Shown: positions 1-10,025, numbered from the stretch's first letter. The stretch: 64,000 bases of DNA from Actinopolymorpha rutila (GCF_013407855.1 NZ_JACBZH010000001.1:1860001-1924000), one strand, 5' to 3'. The notes: a model not told the origin generated them from the letters alone. Program-made: numbers and translations.

Positions 1-3
1 TCG

Positions 4-1245
4 ATGGCCTGGGTGCTGCCCGGCCGGAGCCCCGCGGAGTCCGCCGCGCCCGCGAAGTCCTCGGCCACCTCGGCCACCTCGGCACCTCCGGAGCGACCGG
101 CCTCCCTCGCGCCGGCGACCAGCCTCACCGGTCCGGCGCCGAGACTGCCCGGGACGCCGGCGCCGCACCGCGTGCTCGTCGTACCCGGCGACTATCCGCA
201 CTTCACGCAGGGCATCATCAGCGCCTTGGCCGAGGAGCCCGACCTCGAGGTGCGGGTGCTGAACCTCCGCGAGCCGGGCGTACGCCGGCGCTACCAGCGG
301 GACGCCCTCGTCCTCGACCGGTTGCGCGACGCCGTCGGCCGTCCGGTCCCGGCGCCCGCCCAGCCCGACGCGGACCTGCTGGAGTGGGCGGACACGATCT
401 TCGTCGACTGGTGCGACAACGCCGCCCAGTGGGTCACCATCCACGCGCCGCGTACGACCCGGCTGGTGGTCCGTTTCCACAGCCTGGAAGCGATCTCACC
501 CCAGCCGCACATGGTCGACTGGTCCCAGGTGTCGGAGGTGATCTTCGTCGGCCGGCACGTTCGCGAACTCGTCGAACGCGCGGTGCCCGAACTCACCCAG
601 GTACCCGGCCGGCACGTGGTGCCCAACGAGATGCGGCTGGAACGCTTCGGCCGGCCCAAGTGGGCCGGTGCCGAACGCACGCTGGCCATGGTGGGCTGGG
701 CGCAGCGGGTGAAGGATCCGCTGTGGGCGCTGGAGGTGCTGGCGCGGCTGCGGGCGTCGGACCCGATGTGGCGGCTGCTGCTGATCGGCCGCGACTTCTC
801 GCCACACCAGCACGCCGGTGCGTTGCGCTACCAGGACGAGTTCCGCGAGCGCGCGGCCGCCGACGACGTACGCGACGGCCTGGTCTACGTCGGCTACACC
901 ACCGAACTCCCCGAGGTGCTGCGCGAGGCGGGGTTCGTGCTCAGCGCCAGCCGCCGGGAGGGATTCCCGGTCGGGCCCACCGAGGGTGCCGCCTCCGGTG
1001 CGGTGCCGGTCGTGCGCGACTGGCCGATGTACGCCGACTACTCGGGCGCGGGCGGGATCTTCCCGGCCGAGTGGGTGGTCCGCAGCCCGGAGGAGGCGGC
1101 GGAGCGGATCTCGGCCCACGCCGACCCGGAGCGGCGCGCGGAGGCAGGAGCCGCCGCCCGGGAGTACGTCGTGGAGCACTTCGACTGGCGGGTCGTGGAG
1201 CCGCGGTTCCGCGAGGTGTTGCTCGGCCCACAGGATCTGGCCTAG
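4..1245 (+). CDS. GT4-like glycosyltransferase, possibly 5'-partial
   Basis: Probable retaining glycosyltransferase of the GT-B fold, likely adding a sugar to a surface glycan. A Rossmann-like C-terminal half ends in the EX7E signature of GT4 enzymes (E319 and E327, REGFPVGPTEG), which binds the nucleotide-sugar donor. The first 50 residues are Ala/Pro/Ser-rich and low complexity. The frame stays open to base 1, so the true start may lie outside the window. Its stop overlaps, base for base, the stop of the convergent glycosyltransferase at 1242. Family knowledge gives the class; donor and acceptor cannot be read from the sequence. The cluster with another glycosyltransferase and two methyltransferase-like genes suggests polysaccharide decoration. 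Confidence 0.8.
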   Translation: MAWVLPGRSPAESAAPAKSSATSATSAPPERPASLAPATSLTGPAPRLPGTPAPHRVLVVPGDYPHFTQGIISALAEEPDLEVRVLNLREPGVRRRYQRDALVLDRLRDAVGRPVPAPAQPDADLLEWADTIFVDWCDNAAQWVTIHAPRTTRLVVRFHSLEAISPQPHMVDWSQVSEVIFVGRHVRELVERAVPELTQVPGRHVVPNEMRLERFGRPKWAGAERTLAMVGWAQRVKDPLWALEVLARLRASDPMWRLLLIGRDFSPHQHAGALRYQDEFRERAAADDVRDGLVYVGYTTELPEVLREAGFVLSASRREGFPVGPTEGAASGAVPVVRDWPMYADYSGAGGIFPAEWVVRSPEEAAERISAHADPERRAEAGAAAREYVVEHFDWRVVEPRFREVLLGPQDLA

Positions 1246-3500
1246 AGGCGCGGCGTACGGGACTCGCTCGCGGCCGCGGCGAGCTTGCGCAGCACGTCCT
1301 GAGCGGTGCCCACGTCACCTACGGGTGACAGGTGGTCCAGCGGCCTGGTGCTCATCGGGCTGCCCTCCTCGACCAGTCCCCACACCGGCCGTCCGCTGCC
1401 GGCGTAGTCGCTCCACTTCGACGGCAGGTAAGGGTTCCTGGCGTGGGTGTCCGACGTCAAGGCGTCGTTGACGACGAGGCAGTCGAACTTCGAGGCCAGG
1501 TTGAGGAACGCGAGGTAGCGCACGTACGGGTTGATGCGTACCAGCTCCGCGATCCCCAGCTCCGCCACGTGGGCACGCAGCGCGTCGGCCTTGCCGGTGA
1601 AGACGTGCAGCCGGAGCTTCTCGCGGGTCGCCGGGTCCAGCTCCGCCAGGGCGGTGAGCACGTCGCCCAGGCCGCGGGTGGCGTAGAAGTTGCCGAAGTA
1701 GCCGACGTGTGCGACGCCCGGCTCCAGGGAGTACGTCTGGTCGGCCATGGCGTAGAAGGCCGGGGGGAGGGTGGGGTGTGGCGAGATGACGGCCTTCTCC
1801 CGAACCGTCGCGGCGATCTGCGGCACGGGTGTGTAGCTCAGCATGTAGTCGAGCTGGTTGGGGTTGGTGAAGACCAGCCGGTCGGCGAGGGCGTACGCGA
1901 GGTACTCACACCAGTCCAGCACGTTGTCCGACTCCAGCACCGGCAGCCCGAGCTCCCGGATCCGCTCGCCCGCCCGGATGAGCAGGTCGCTGTGGCCGAG
2001 CGGGGAAACCCGCGGCTGCCCCTGCACGTCGCGGGCCGCCGGGTCGGAGAACTCCGCGGTCCACGTCGTCGCCGGGTTGTGCAGCTTGTACGCCGCGGCG
2101 AGGAAGTGCGAGGCGGGCCACATCGCCCGGCTGTAGACGCGTTCGTACGGGCCCTTCCGGCGTTCGAGCTCGACGATGCGTTCCAGGCCGGCGGCGCAGT
2201 AGGCCTCGATCGCACCCCAGTGGGAGAAGTACGTCGGCGTGTCCGTCGCGATCTCGTTCTCGACGTACGGTCCGCTGATCCGCCGGATGGTCGGGTCCTG
2301 CTCGCGGTTGCCGTCCATCGCGTTGAACACCGCGTCAACGATGTCCTGACGCTCGCGTACCCGCTTGGCCATCACCACCGCACTGGTGTCGTTGTAGGGC
2401 GCGAAGCAGTAGGCGACGGCGAGCGCTCGGGCGCGCCCGCGGTTGAGCCGGTGGTACGGGAAGTGGTCGAAGTCGTGACGGTCCAGTGCCGCCACCACCT
2501 CGGCATGGTCGTCCGGGTGCGCCCGCAGGTGGGCGTTGAGCCGGTCGACCTCGGTGTCCAGGTGGCCCCGGACCAGCGCGAGAGCCTCGGGCGCGGCGCC
2601 CCGGGCGAGCACGTCCAGGCGGCGCAGCAACTCCATCTGGACGGCGACGTCGAGGGCAGGATCGGTCCGTGGGTGGTCGGCTTCGCCGGCGCCGGGGCCG
2701 GGCCATGGTCCGGTGGCGGGCGCAGGGCGGAGTTGGCAGTCGTACGTCGCGACCAGCGTGGCGAAGAACAACACGTCCGCGTGGGCGGTGAGCCCCGGGT
2801 GGACGTCGGTGTCCTGGACGCGGGCCGCGGCCCGCCGTGCGGTGGCGGTTGGCACGAGGGTGCCCGCGACGGACGTGGGCAGCCGGGACTCCTCGTCGGC
2901 CCGCTCCACCGCGACGCCCGCGACGACCACGGCTGCCGGGCCGGCGGCGGTCAACAGGCAGGAGCAGAAGTCCGGCCCCGGCCGGTCGGTGGCGTCGAGG
3001 AAACAGGTGAACGTCGTACGGGCGGCGGCCAGGCCGACGTCACGTGCGGACAGCATGCCCGTCCGGGCGGAGTCGACCACCCGGGCGGCAGATTCGTGAC
3101 CGGCCTCGGTGAACCGCCGCACCGTCTCGATGACGCCGGGCGAGGCCGGCCCGTCGACCACCACCAGCACGTCGCGGGGGTCTCCGTCCGCCGCGCGCTC
3201 CTGTCCGGCCAGTGCGTCCAGAAGGCCGGCGACGTCATCGCCCGCGTCGGCCCGCACCACCACGGTCAGGCCGGGGGAGAGGTCGCCGACACCCGGCGCC
3301 GACGAACCGGTCGCCCGGACGTCCGGCCCGTCGTTCGGGCCGGCCTTGGACGGCACGACCGGTCGGACGTCCCGCAAAGCACGGGTCCAGTCGGCGACCA
3401 CCGACTCGTCGACCGGCCGGGTGTCGGAATGCGCGACCCACGGCCGGTCACCCGCATTCTTCGGGCTTTCTTCTCGGTCCGTCGCCCTGTTGTTCACCAC
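1242..3500 (-). CDS. Large two-domain glycosyltransferase
   Basis: A 752-residue protein. After a polar N-terminal 75 residues comes a GT2-A-like domain (about 78-260) with a DxD-like FLDATD at 167-172, then a C-terminal GT-B-like domain (about 350-750) with GYFGN at 600 and a nucleotide-binding-like tail. This looks like two sugar-transfer domains in one chain, but either may be degenerate. The start is set at the GTG ending at 3500 because an AAGGG lies about eight bases upstream; a second in-frame GTG follows at once. The open frame runs further upstream to 4328 but that part is antisense to the next gene and unlikely to be coding. Divergent from 3734; convergent with the gene at 4, sharing stop codons. 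Confidence 0.75.
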   Translation of the reverse strand: MVNNRATDREESPKNAGDRPWVAHSDTRPVDESVVADWTRALRDVRPVVPSKAGPNDGPDVRATGSSAPGVGDLSPGLTVVVRADAGDDVAGLLDALAGQERAADGDPRDVLVVVDGPASPGVIETVRRFTEAGHESAARVVDSARTGMLSARDVGLAAARTTFTCFLDATDRPGPDFCSCLLTAAGPAAVVVAGVAVERADEESRLPTSVAGTLVPTATARRAAARVQDTDVHPGLTAHADVLFFATLVATYDCQLRPAPATGPWPGPGAGEADHPRTDPALDVAVQMELLRRLDVLARGAAPEALALVRGHLDTEVDRLNAHLRAHPDDHAEVVAALDRHDFDHFPYHRLNRGRARALAVAYCFAPYNDTSAVVMAKRVRERQDIVDAVFNAMDGNREQDPTIRRISGPYVENEIATDTPTYFSHWGAIEAYCAAGLERIVELERRKGPYERVYSRAMWPASHFLAAAYKLHNPATTWTAEFSDPAARDVQGQPRVSPLGHSDLLIRAGERIRELGLPVLESDNVLDWCEYLAYALADRLVFTNPNQLDYMLSYTPVPQIAATVREKAVISPHPTLPPAFYAMADQTYSLEPGVAHVGYFGNFYATRGLGDVLTALAELDPATREKLRLHVFTGKADALRAHVAELGIAELVRINPYVRYLAFLNLASKFDCLVVNDALTSDTHARNPYLPSKWSDYAGSGRPVWGLVEEGSPMSTRPLDHLSPVGDVGTAQDVLRKLAAAASESRTPRL

Positions 3501-3733
3501 GTGTTTTCCCTTTTCTTCGTCGACGGCGCGGACAATTGACCCCGGCGCCGTTCGTCGACCACACTCTGCGGTGCCTGCCGGAGCGGGAGCGCCCACTCCG
3601 CAAGCCTGCCAGGCGTTGTGACGTAGCGCGCGTACGGTATCAACGTGTGGATGAATACATTGCCCGCATTCCGCAGGGTGCGTGCTCGATGTCTGGCGCG
3701 GTGGTCGCGTCAATTGGCGGCAGGAGGACGGCG
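3501..3733. promoter_or_regulatory. Divergent intergenic region between glycosyltransferase and methyltransferase-like gene
   Basis: 233 bases with visibly lower GC than its neighbours, between two divergent starts, so promoters for both directions are expected. A weak rightward candidate is TTGTGA with TATCAA 16 bases later near 3617-3644. No clear palindrome is seen. Near the right end is AGGAGG at 3722-3727, the ribosome-binding site that fixes the start at 3734. Confidence 0.4.
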
Positions 3734-4573
3734 GTGCCACATTCCGCTCCCAACTCGAGGGATCTGATCTCCGACGATCGCGAATTCCCGGATCCGGAAT
3801 CAACGGACCTCGCCGATATCGCGGCCCGGCACTGGGCCACCGGTCGGCTGCTGCTCGTGACGACCGGTACGACGACCCCGGAGTTCGGCCTTCCGTTCCA
3901 GCGGGCGACGGTCGCCGGGCCGGACGACCTCGACCTCCTCGACCGCGAGTCCTACGACGCGGTCGTGATCGACGGCCCGGCGATCGGAGCCGGCCGCACC
4001 ACCGAGGTGCTGGCGCCCACGGCCCGCTGTCTGCGTCCGGGAGGCCACCTCGTCGTCGTGCCCGCCGACCACCGCGACGCCTCACCACCACCACCACCGC
4101 CCCCCGCCGAACTCGGCGTGCGCTGGGTCGGTCTCGCCCTGCTCGCAGAGCGGCCGTGCGCTCTGCTCCGCAAGGACGCCGGCCTGCCTCGCCGGCAGCC
4201 CGACGACGCCGAAGCCGAAGCCGAAGCCGAAGCCGACGACTCCGCCGACGTCCCCGGCCGGCTGGCGACCATGGCCCGGACTCTCGACCTCGCCGAGTGG
4301 GGGCAGCGCGCCGGTCGGGAAGCCGCACTCGCCGACCGCGCCGACAGCGAGTCCGCCCTGCTGCGGCACCTGGCCAGGCTCAGCGCCGACCTTGCCGCCG
4401 AGCAGGCCGCCCGGTCCCGGCTGGAACGCGACCACGCCGACCTCCAGCGCCGGTTCGAGACGCTCGACCGGCAGCACAGGCGGCTGCGGTCGTCGAAGCT
4501 GGGCGCGCTCGCCCTGCGCTACTGGCAGGCACGTAGCGGCCTGCGTCGCCGTCTTCGCCGGACCTCCCGATGA
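3734..4573 (+). CDS. Methyltransferase-like protein with C-terminal coiled coil
   Basis: 279 residues from a GTG six bases after AGGAGG. The N-terminal 110 residues resemble half of a class I SAM-methyltransferase fold (strand VVIDGPAIG, then the typical CLRPGGHLVVV post-motif), but the canonical glycine-rich SAM loop is missing, so catalysis is doubtful. A run of seven prolines (about 118-124) and an EAEAEAEAEA stretch follow, then a charged, Leu/Ala/Arg-rich helix (about 200-265) likely to form a coiled coil. It overlaps the next gene by ATGA, indicating translational coupling and a joint role with that methyltransferase, perhaps as a scaffold. Function is not established. Confidence 0.65.
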   Translation: MPHSAPNSRDLISDDREFPDPESTDLADIAARHWATGRLLLVTTGTTTPEFGLPFQRATVAGPDDLDLLDRESYDAVVIDGPAIGAGRTTEVLAPTARCLRPGGHLVVVPADHRDASPPPPPPPAELGVRWVGLALLAERPCALLRKDAGLPRRQPDDAEAEAEAEADDSADVPGRLATMARTLDLAEWGQRAGREAALADRADSESALLRHLARLSADLAAEQAARSRLERDHADLQRRFETLDRQHRRLRSSKLGALALRYWQARSGLRRRLRRTSR

Positions 4574-5649
4574 AGCCCACCAGAACGTGGGTCCTGCTGG
4601 CGTTGGTCGGCTGGACCTGTGCGGTCGCGGCGTACGCCATCCTCGCCCGGCCCTCGTCCGGCACCACCGTCATCCTGGTCGCACTCGGCCCCCTCGTCGC
4701 CGGGCTCGTGCAGTCACACCGCCAGCACCTCACCGTGCTGGCCCGGCTGGACCGGCAGAAGGCGCTCCTCGACCGTCAGACCGCGATCCTGGAAAGCCAC
4801 GTCCACCGGGCCGAAGGCGTCGCCCGAGTCGGCGAGCGCGTCGAGGACCTCGCCGACCTCGGCCCCTCGATCGCCACCGACCTCGACGCGCTGCGTACGA
4901 CCGTCGACGCGCTGCCGCACCGGGAGGAGTTCGACGCGAAGGTCCGGGCGGCGGCGGCCGACGTCATCACCCGCACTCGCAAGGGCGTTGCCGTCGACCT
5001 GCTGCTGACGTTCCGGCAACTGGAGGCGCTGCACAACCTGTACGCGCTCGGCGATGTCGACCGGCCGATGCCGCCGACGCGCGGCTGGGCGTCGTCCCCG
5101 GACCTCCTGCTCCTGCTGGCCACCCTGGTCGAACGCGAGGAGCCGGGCCTGATCGTCGAGTGCGGCAGCGGCACGTCGACGCTGTGGCTGGCCATGCTGC
5201 TGCGCCGTTTCGAGATCAAGGGCCGGGTGGTCTCGCTCGAACACCAGCAGGCGTTCGTGGAGTCGGCGTGGGCGGCAGTGCTGCGTCACGACCTCGCGGA
5301 GTACGTCGAGGTGCGGTACGCGCCGCTGGAGCCGGTGGAGCTCGACGGTACGACGTACCAGTGGTACTCCCGGCAGGCGTGGGGTGAGCTGGACGGCATC
5401 GGGTTGCTGTTCGTCGACGGGCCACCCGGCGAGCTGGGCCCGCACGCCCGGTTCCCGGCGTTCCCGCTGCTGGCGGACAAGCTGAGCCCGGACGCCGTGG
5501 TCGTGCTGGACGACCTGATCCGGCAGGACGAGGAAGAGGTGCTCGAACGCTGGCTGGCTGCGCGCCCCGACTACCACGCCGAACGCGTGAGCCTGGAGAA
5601 GAACGCCGCGTTGCTGCGCAGGACGAGCCGGCCGGCGAGCGCGGTGTGA
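4570..5649 (+). CDS. Membrane-anchored class I SAM-dependent methyltransferase
   Basis: 359 residues. Two hydrophobic segments (7-27 and 32-47) anchor the N-terminus; a helical, heptad-rich linker spans about 50-135. The catalytic domain carries motif I LIVECGSGTSTLWL (E197, G199, G201), the acidic EH after strand 2 (SLEHQQAF), and FVDGPPGE followed by VVVLDDL, a pattern seen in small-molecule or glycan O-methyltransferases. The DxxxDDL-type residues may bind a metal ion. Its start ATG overlaps the upstream stop, so it is coupled to the methyltransferase-like gene. Inferred role: methylation of a lipid-linked or surface sugar at the membrane. Confidence 0.75.
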   Translation: MKPTRTWVLLALVGWTCAVAAYAILARPSSGTTVILVALGPLVAGLVQSHRQHLTVLARLDRQKALLDRQTAILESHVHRAEGVARVGERVEDLADLGPSIATDLDALRTTVDALPHREEFDAKVRAAAADVITRTRKGVAVDLLLTFRQLEALHNLYALGDVDRPMPPTRGWASSPDLLLLLATLVEREEPGLIVECGSGTSTLWLAMLLRRFEIKGRVVSLEHQQAFVESAWAAVLRHDLAEYVEVRYAPLEPVELDGTTYQWYSRQAWGELDGIGLLFVDGPPGELGPHARFPAFPLLADKLSPDAVVVLDDLIRQDEEEVLERWLAARPDYHAERVSLEKNAALLRRTSRPASAV

Positions 5650-5932
5650 GTGACGGACGGGCTGACAGGACGGGCTGACCGGCCAGGCAACGGCGACTTC
5701 CACCTCGCCTGCCTGCGGGCTGCCAACCCCGCCTTGGCAGTGCTGCGGCCCACCAACGACGCGCCCACGCGCTGGCCGATCTCGCCGTACGCCGGGAGCT
5801 GCCGGCCCACCCGGCGCCCGACCCGGTGACGATGGTCCGCCGCCGTCGGCTGCCTGCGCGGATGCCGGTGAACGTGACGAACCGCCCGCCCCGGTCTCAC
5901 CCGGCGCGGGCGCAGCCGTCAGGATGGTCTGT
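5650..5932. other. Intergenic stretch before lysA, no gene recognised
   Basis: 283 bases of very GC-rich sequence. No frame gives a recognisable protein, although short open stretches exist. AGGA at 5921-5924 lies eight bases before the GTG chosen as the lysA start. No riboswitch or terminator was identified. Confidence 0.4.
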
Positions 5933-7333
5933 GTGAGTAGAGCCCACGAAGCCGGTGCGCTGCACGCCGGCGCCGGCCACCGTGGTCCGGCCTGGCTGGT
6001 GGCGCCGGACGACCCCAACGCGCTGACGCCCTCCCTGTGGCCGGCCAACGTGACGAAGGGCGCCAACGGTGTCCTGTCCGTCGCGGGTGTCGAGGTCACG
6101 AAACTTGCGGAGGAGTACGGCACCCCGGCCTACGTCGTGGACGAGGACGACTTCCGCGCGCGGTGCCGCGACTTCCGCGACGGCTTCGCCGGCTGGGACG
6201 TCTACTACGCCGGCAAGGCGTTCCTGTGCGCCGAGGTCGCCCGGTGGGTCGCCCAGGAGGGGCTGCGCCTGGACGTGTGCACCGGCGGCGAGCTCGCGGT
6301 CGCGCTGCGGGCGGGCTTCCCGGCTGACCGGATCGCCTTCCACGGCAACAACAAGTCCGAGTCCGAGCTCACCCGCGCGCTGGACGCCGGCGTGGCCCGG
6401 ATCGTGGTCGACTCCCACGAGGAGATCGGCCGGCTGGCGAAGCTGGCCGCCGACCGAGGGGTCACCGCGCCGGTGCTCGTACGCGTGACCGTGGGCGTCG
6501 AGGCACACACCCACGAATACATCGCGACCGCGCACGAGGACCAGAAGTTCGGCTTCTCCCTGACCGGTGGTGACGCCGCCGCGGCCGTCGACCGGGTGCT
6601 GGCCGAGCCGTCCCTGGAACTACGCGGCCTGCACTCCCACATCGGCTCGCAGATCTTCGACAGCGCGGGGTTCGAGATCGCCGCGCGCCGGGTGGTCGGG
6701 CTGCACGCGCAGGTCCGCGACCGGCACGGCGTCGACCTGCCCGAACTCTGCCTGGGTGGGGGTTTCGGCATCGCCTACACCACCCAGGACGACCCGGAGT
6801 CGCCCGCCCAGCTGGCCGGCGAACTCGCCGCGATCGTCGAGCACGAGTGCCACGGGTACGGCGTCGTCAAGCCGCGGTTGTCAGTGGAGCCGGGGCGCGC
6901 GATCGCCGGTCCCGCCGTCCTCACTCTCTACGAGGTGGGCACGGTGAAGCGGGTTGAGCTCGACGCCGGAGCGGTGCGCACCTACATCGCCGTCGACGGC
7001 GGGATGAGCGACAACGTACGCACCGCGTTGTACGACGCCGACTTCTCCTGCACGCTGGCCTCCCGGCGTTCGTCGGCGCCGCCGGCCCTGAGCAGGGTGG
7101 TCGGCAAGCACTGCGAGTCCGGCGACATCGTCGTCAAGGACGAGTTTCTGCCCGCGGACGTCCGGCCGGGCGACCTGGTGGCGGTGCCGGCGACCGGTGC
7201 CTACTGCCGTTCGCTGGCGAGCACCTACAACCACGTGCCGCGCCCGCCGGTGGTCGCGGTGCGGGCCGGGGAGGCCCGGTTGATCGTCCGGCGGGAGACC
7301 GAGGAGGATCTCATGCGCCTGGACGTGTGGTGA
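5933..7333 (+). CDS. lysA: Diaminopimelate decarboxylase
   Basis: Decarboxylates meso-diaminopimelate to L-lysine, the last step of lysine synthesis, using pyridoxal phosphate. 466 residues in the alanine racemase-like TIM-barrel fold. The PLP lysine is K95 in YYAGKAF; HSHIGSQI and the Gly-rich LCLGGGFG phosphate-binding motif are present, and a CESGDIV motif contributes the catalytic Cys of the neighbouring subunit. GTG 5933 is preferred over ATG 5924 because AGGA ends eight bases before it. First gene of the lysA-hom-thrC-thrB aspartate-family group. Confident assignment. Confidence 0.95.
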   Translation: MSRAHEAGALHAGAGHRGPAWLVAPDDPNALTPSLWPANVTKGANGVLSVAGVEVTKLAEEYGTPAYVVDEDDFRARCRDFRDGFAGWDVYYAGKAFLCAEVARWVAQEGLRLDVCTGGELAVALRAGFPADRIAFHGNNKSESELTRALDAGVARIVVDSHEEIGRLAKLAADRGVTAPVLVRVTVGVEAHTHEYIATAHEDQKFGFSLTGGDAAAAVDRVLAEPSLELRGLHSHIGSQIFDSAGFEIAARRVVGLHAQVRDRHGVDLPELCLGGGFGIAYTTQDDPESPAQLAGELAAIVEHECHGYGVVKPRLSVEPGRAIAGPAVLTLYEVGTVKRVELDAGAVRTYIAVDGGMSDNVRTALYDADFSCTLASRRSSAPPALSRVVGKHCESGDIVVKDEFLPADVRPGDLVAVPATGAYCRSLASTYNHVPRPPVVAVRAGEARLIVRRETEEDLMRLDVW

Positions 7334-7350
7334 CCGAGGTGACCGGGTGA

Positions 7351-7385
7351 TCGCGACGGCGGGGCTTTCGTACTGACCGTCGCGA
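7351..7385 (+). terminator. Stem-loop after lysA
   Basis: TCGCGACGG at 7351-7359 pairs perfectly with CCGTCGCGA at 7377-7385 across a 17-base loop, 17 bases after the lysA stop. There is no T-run, as is usual for actinobacterial terminators. It could be a terminator or an mRNA-stabilising hairpin. Confidence 0.4.
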
Positions 7386-7496
7386 CCGTGCAGTGAGACG
7401 ACGTCTCGAATCCTGGACGTCGCGCGCAAGGATCTGCGGCGTCTTCGACACTGGACGGGCAGAATGCCGACAAGGGAGACGAGGGGCCGACGACAG

Positions 7497-8825
7497 ATGG
7501 TGGAGCAGTCCGCGGAGCCGCCGAAGCCGGACCGGCCCCTGAAGGTCGCCCTGCTCGGATGCGGTGTGGTCGGCAGCGAGGTCGTCCGCCTGCTCGTCGA
7601 GCACCAGGCCGACTTCGCCGCCCGGGTCGGGGCGCCGCTGGAGCTGGCCGGGATCGCCGTGCGCAGGGGCGGGCGGCACCGCGACGTACCGGTCGACCCG
7701 GCCCTGTTCACCACCGACGCGCACGCCCTGGTGCGGCGTGCCGACATCGACCTCGTGGTCGAGGTGATCGGCGGCATCGAGCCGGCGCGTTCACTGATCC
7801 TCGCCGCTCTGGACAACGGCGCGTCCGTGGTCACCGCCAACAAGGCGCTGCTCGCCGAGGACGGCGCGACGCTGTTCGCCGCGGCGGAGAAGCGGGGCAC
7901 CGACCTCTACTACGAGGCGTCCGTGGGCGGGGCCATCCCGCTGATCCGCCCGCTGCGGGAGTCCCTCGCCGGCGACCGGGTACGCCGGGTGCTCGGCATC
8001 GTCAACGGCACCACCAACTTCGTCCTGGACCGGATGGACACCGAGGGCACCAGCTTCGCCGAGGCGCTGGAGGAGGCGCAGGAGCTGGGCTACGCCGAGG
8101 CCGACCCGACCGCCGACGTGGAGGGCTTCGACGCGGCGGCCAAGGCCGCGATCCTCGCCAGCCTGGCGTTCCACACCCGGGTGCTGGCCTCCGACGTCCA
8201 CCGGGAGGGCATCACCCAGGTCAGCTCGGTCGACGTGGAGAGCGCGCGGGCGATGGGCTGCGTGGTCAAGCTGCTCGCCATCGCCGAGCTCGCCGCCGAC
8301 GGCGCCGGTGTGGGGGTGCGCGTACACCCCGCGATGATTCCGCGCGAGCACCCGCTGGCCAGCGTGCGCGGGGCGTACAACGCGGTGTTCGTGGAGAGTG
8401 CGGCCGCCGGGCAGCTGATGTTCTACGGCGCGGGGGCCGGTGGCTCGCCGACCGCCAGCGCGGTGCTCGGCGACCTGGTGACCGTGGCCCGCAACCGCGT
8501 GCAGGGGGTGCGCGGCGCGGCCGCCTCGACGTACGCCCAGCTCGAGGTGCACCCGATGGGGGAGACGCCGACGCGCTACCACATCTCCCTCGACGTGTAC
8601 GACCGCGCGGGCGTGCTGGCCAGCGTGGCCAACGCGTTCTCCCGCCACGGCGTGTCGATCCAGACCGTACGCCAGGAAGGACGCGGCGCCGACGCGCAGC
8701 TCGTGGTCGTCACCCACCAGGCGCCCGACCGTGCCCTCACCGCTACGGTCGAGGAGCTCGAGGACCTGGACAGCGTGCGCGACGTGACCAGCGTCATGCG
8801 GGTGGAGGGGCTCGGCGACCGGTGA
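7497..8825 (+). CDS. hom: Homoserine dehydrogenase
   Basis: Reduces aspartate semialdehyde to homoserine, the branch point toward threonine and methionine. From ATG 7497 it has 442 residues: a Rossmann NAD(P) domain with GCGVVG at 21-26, the catalytic domain with [11 protein letters not shown] and the [10 protein letters not shown] substrate-binding stretch, and a C-terminal ACT domain (about 355-430) that normally gives threonine feedback inhibition. An alternative in-frame ATG at 7464 would add eleven residues; a GAGGGG lies about ten bases before 7497, which is why the later start is used. Followed after 50 bases by thrC. Confidence 0.94.
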   Translation: MVEQSAEPPKPDRPLKVALLGCGVVGSEVVRLLVEHQADFAARVGAPLELAGIAVRRGGRHRDVPVDPALFTTDAHALVRRADIDLVVEVIGGIEPARSLILAALDNGASVVTANKALLAEDGATLFAAAEKRGTDLYYEASVGGAIPLIRPLRESLAGDRVRRVLGIVNGTTNFVLDRMDTEGTSFAEALEEAQELGYAEADPTADVEGFDAAAKAAILASLAFHTRVLASDVHREGITQVSSVDVESARAMGCVVKLLAIAELAADGAGVGVRVHPAMIPREHPLASVRGAYNAVFVESAAAGQLMFYGAGAGGSPTASAVLGDLVTVARNRVQGVRGAAASTYAQLEVHPMGETPTRYHISLDVYDRAGVLASVANAFSRHGVSIQTVRQEGRGADAQLVVVTHQAPDRALTATVEELEDLDSVRDVTSVMRVEGLGDR

Positions 8826-8875
8826 GCCGGGACGGCACAGCAGGTCATCCAGCAGGTCATCGAACAGAAGGCGTG

Positions 8876-9955
8876 GTGGTTACGGTGCCTCGGCCCTGGC
8901 GAGGTGTCATCGAGGAGTACCGCTCCTGGCTTCCGGTGGGTCCGGACACGCCGGTGGTCACCCTCGGCGAAGGGGGCACGCCGCTGGTGCCCTCGGCGTG
9001 GCTGGCCGAGGTCACCGGCTGCGAGGTGTGGATCAAGGTCGAGGGCGACAACCCCACCGGGTCCTTCAAGGACCGCGGCATGACGGTCGCGGTCTCCAAG
9101 GCCGCCGAGGCCGGAGTGAAGATGGTGGTCTGCGCCTCCACCGGCAACACCAGCGCCTCGGCCGCGGCGTACGCCTCGCGCGCCGGCCTGCAGCCGGTCG
9201 TGCTGGTCCCGGAGGGCCGGATCGCGCAGGGAAAGCTGGCCCAGGCCATCGTGCACGGCGCCCGGCTGCTGCAGGTGCGCGGCAACTTCGACGACTGCCT
9301 GCGGCTCGCCCGCGGCCTCGCCGAGGAGTACCCCGTCGTCCTGGTCAACTCCGCCAACGAGGACAACTACCGGCTGGCCGGGCAGAAGACCGCGGCGTAT
9401 GAGGTGGTGGACGTCCTCGGCGACGCGCCCGACCTTCACCTCCTGCCGGTGGGCAACGCCGGGAACGTCACCGCCTACTGGGCGGGCTACCAGGAGTACG
9501 CCGCGGCCGGGCACGCCACCCGGCTCCCGCGGATGTGGGGTTTCCAGGCGGCCGGTGCCGCCCCGATCGTCGCCGGTGAGCCGGTCGAGCACCCGGAGAC
9601 GGTCGCCACCGCGATCCGGGTCGGTCGCCCCGCCCGCTGGACCCAGGCGGTCGCCGCTCGGGACGAGTCCGGCGGCCGGATCGACGCCGTACCCGACGAG
9701 GAGATCCTCGCCGCGCAGGCCAAGCTGGCCGCCCGCGAGGGCGTCTTCGTCGAGCCGGCCTCCGCGGTCGGCGTGGCGGGCCTGCTGCGCGCCCAGGCCG
9801 ACGGGCTGGTCGATCCCGGGCAACGGATCGTGATCACGGTGACCGGGCACGGCCTGAAGGACGTCGACACCGCGCTGGCGGCGGCAGGGGACCTGGTCAA
9901 GCTCGTCGTCCCCCCGGACCCGGAGGCCACCGCGCGGGCGCTGGAGCTGCGCTGA
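8876..9955 (+). CDS. thrC: Threonine synthase
   Basis: Converts O-phosphohomoserine to threonine with pyridoxal phosphate (fold-type II). 359 residues. The PLP lysine is K65 in TGSFKDRGM; the [14 protein letters not shown] phosphate loop reads [14 protein letters not shown]; the glycine-rich PVGNAGN binds the cofactor phosphate. Three GTG codons lie together at 8873, 8876 and 8885; AGAAGG at 8865-8870 gives best spacing to 8876 (five to six bases). Length and sequence match the actinobacterial single-domain type. It lies between hom and thrB, so the threonine branch is complete. Confidence 0.94.
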   Translation: MVTVPRPWRGVIEEYRSWLPVGPDTPVVTLGEGGTPLVPSAWLAEVTGCEVWIKVEGDNPTGSFKDRGMTVAVSKAAEAGVKMVVCASTGNTSASAAAYASRAGLQPVVLVPEGRIAQGKLAQAIVHGARLLQVRGNFDDCLRLARGLAEEYPVVLVNSANEDNYRLAGQKTAAYEVVDVLGDAPDLHLLPVGNAGNVTAYWAGYQEYAAAGHATRLPRMWGFQAAGAAPIVAGEPVEHPETVATAIRVGRPARWTQAVAARDESGGRIDAVPDEEILAAQAKLAAREGVFVEPASAVGVAGLLRAQADGLVDPGQRIVITVTGHGLKDVDTALAAAGDLVKLVVPPDPEATARALELR

Positions 9956-10025
9956 CCGGGTGGGAGGTCGGGCGGCAAGCCGGACCGGAAGGCGGACGGG
10001 AAGTCCGGTGGGAGGAGAGGCGCTG

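Noticed and set aside
1332..3539. A 735-codon plus-strand frame opposite the large glycosyltransferase
   Set aside because: Composition is Arg/Val/Gly-rich without any motif; the minus-strand protein has clear glycosyltransferase features and a good ribosome-binding site.
5650..5932. A decayed gene upstream of lysA
   Set aside because: Several frames are open for 40-100 codons but none shows a recognisable motif; base composition alone explains them.
7395..7407. GAGAC-GAC-GTCTC as an operator before hom
   Set aside because: Five-base arms are expected by chance in this composition and it matches no regulator known to me.
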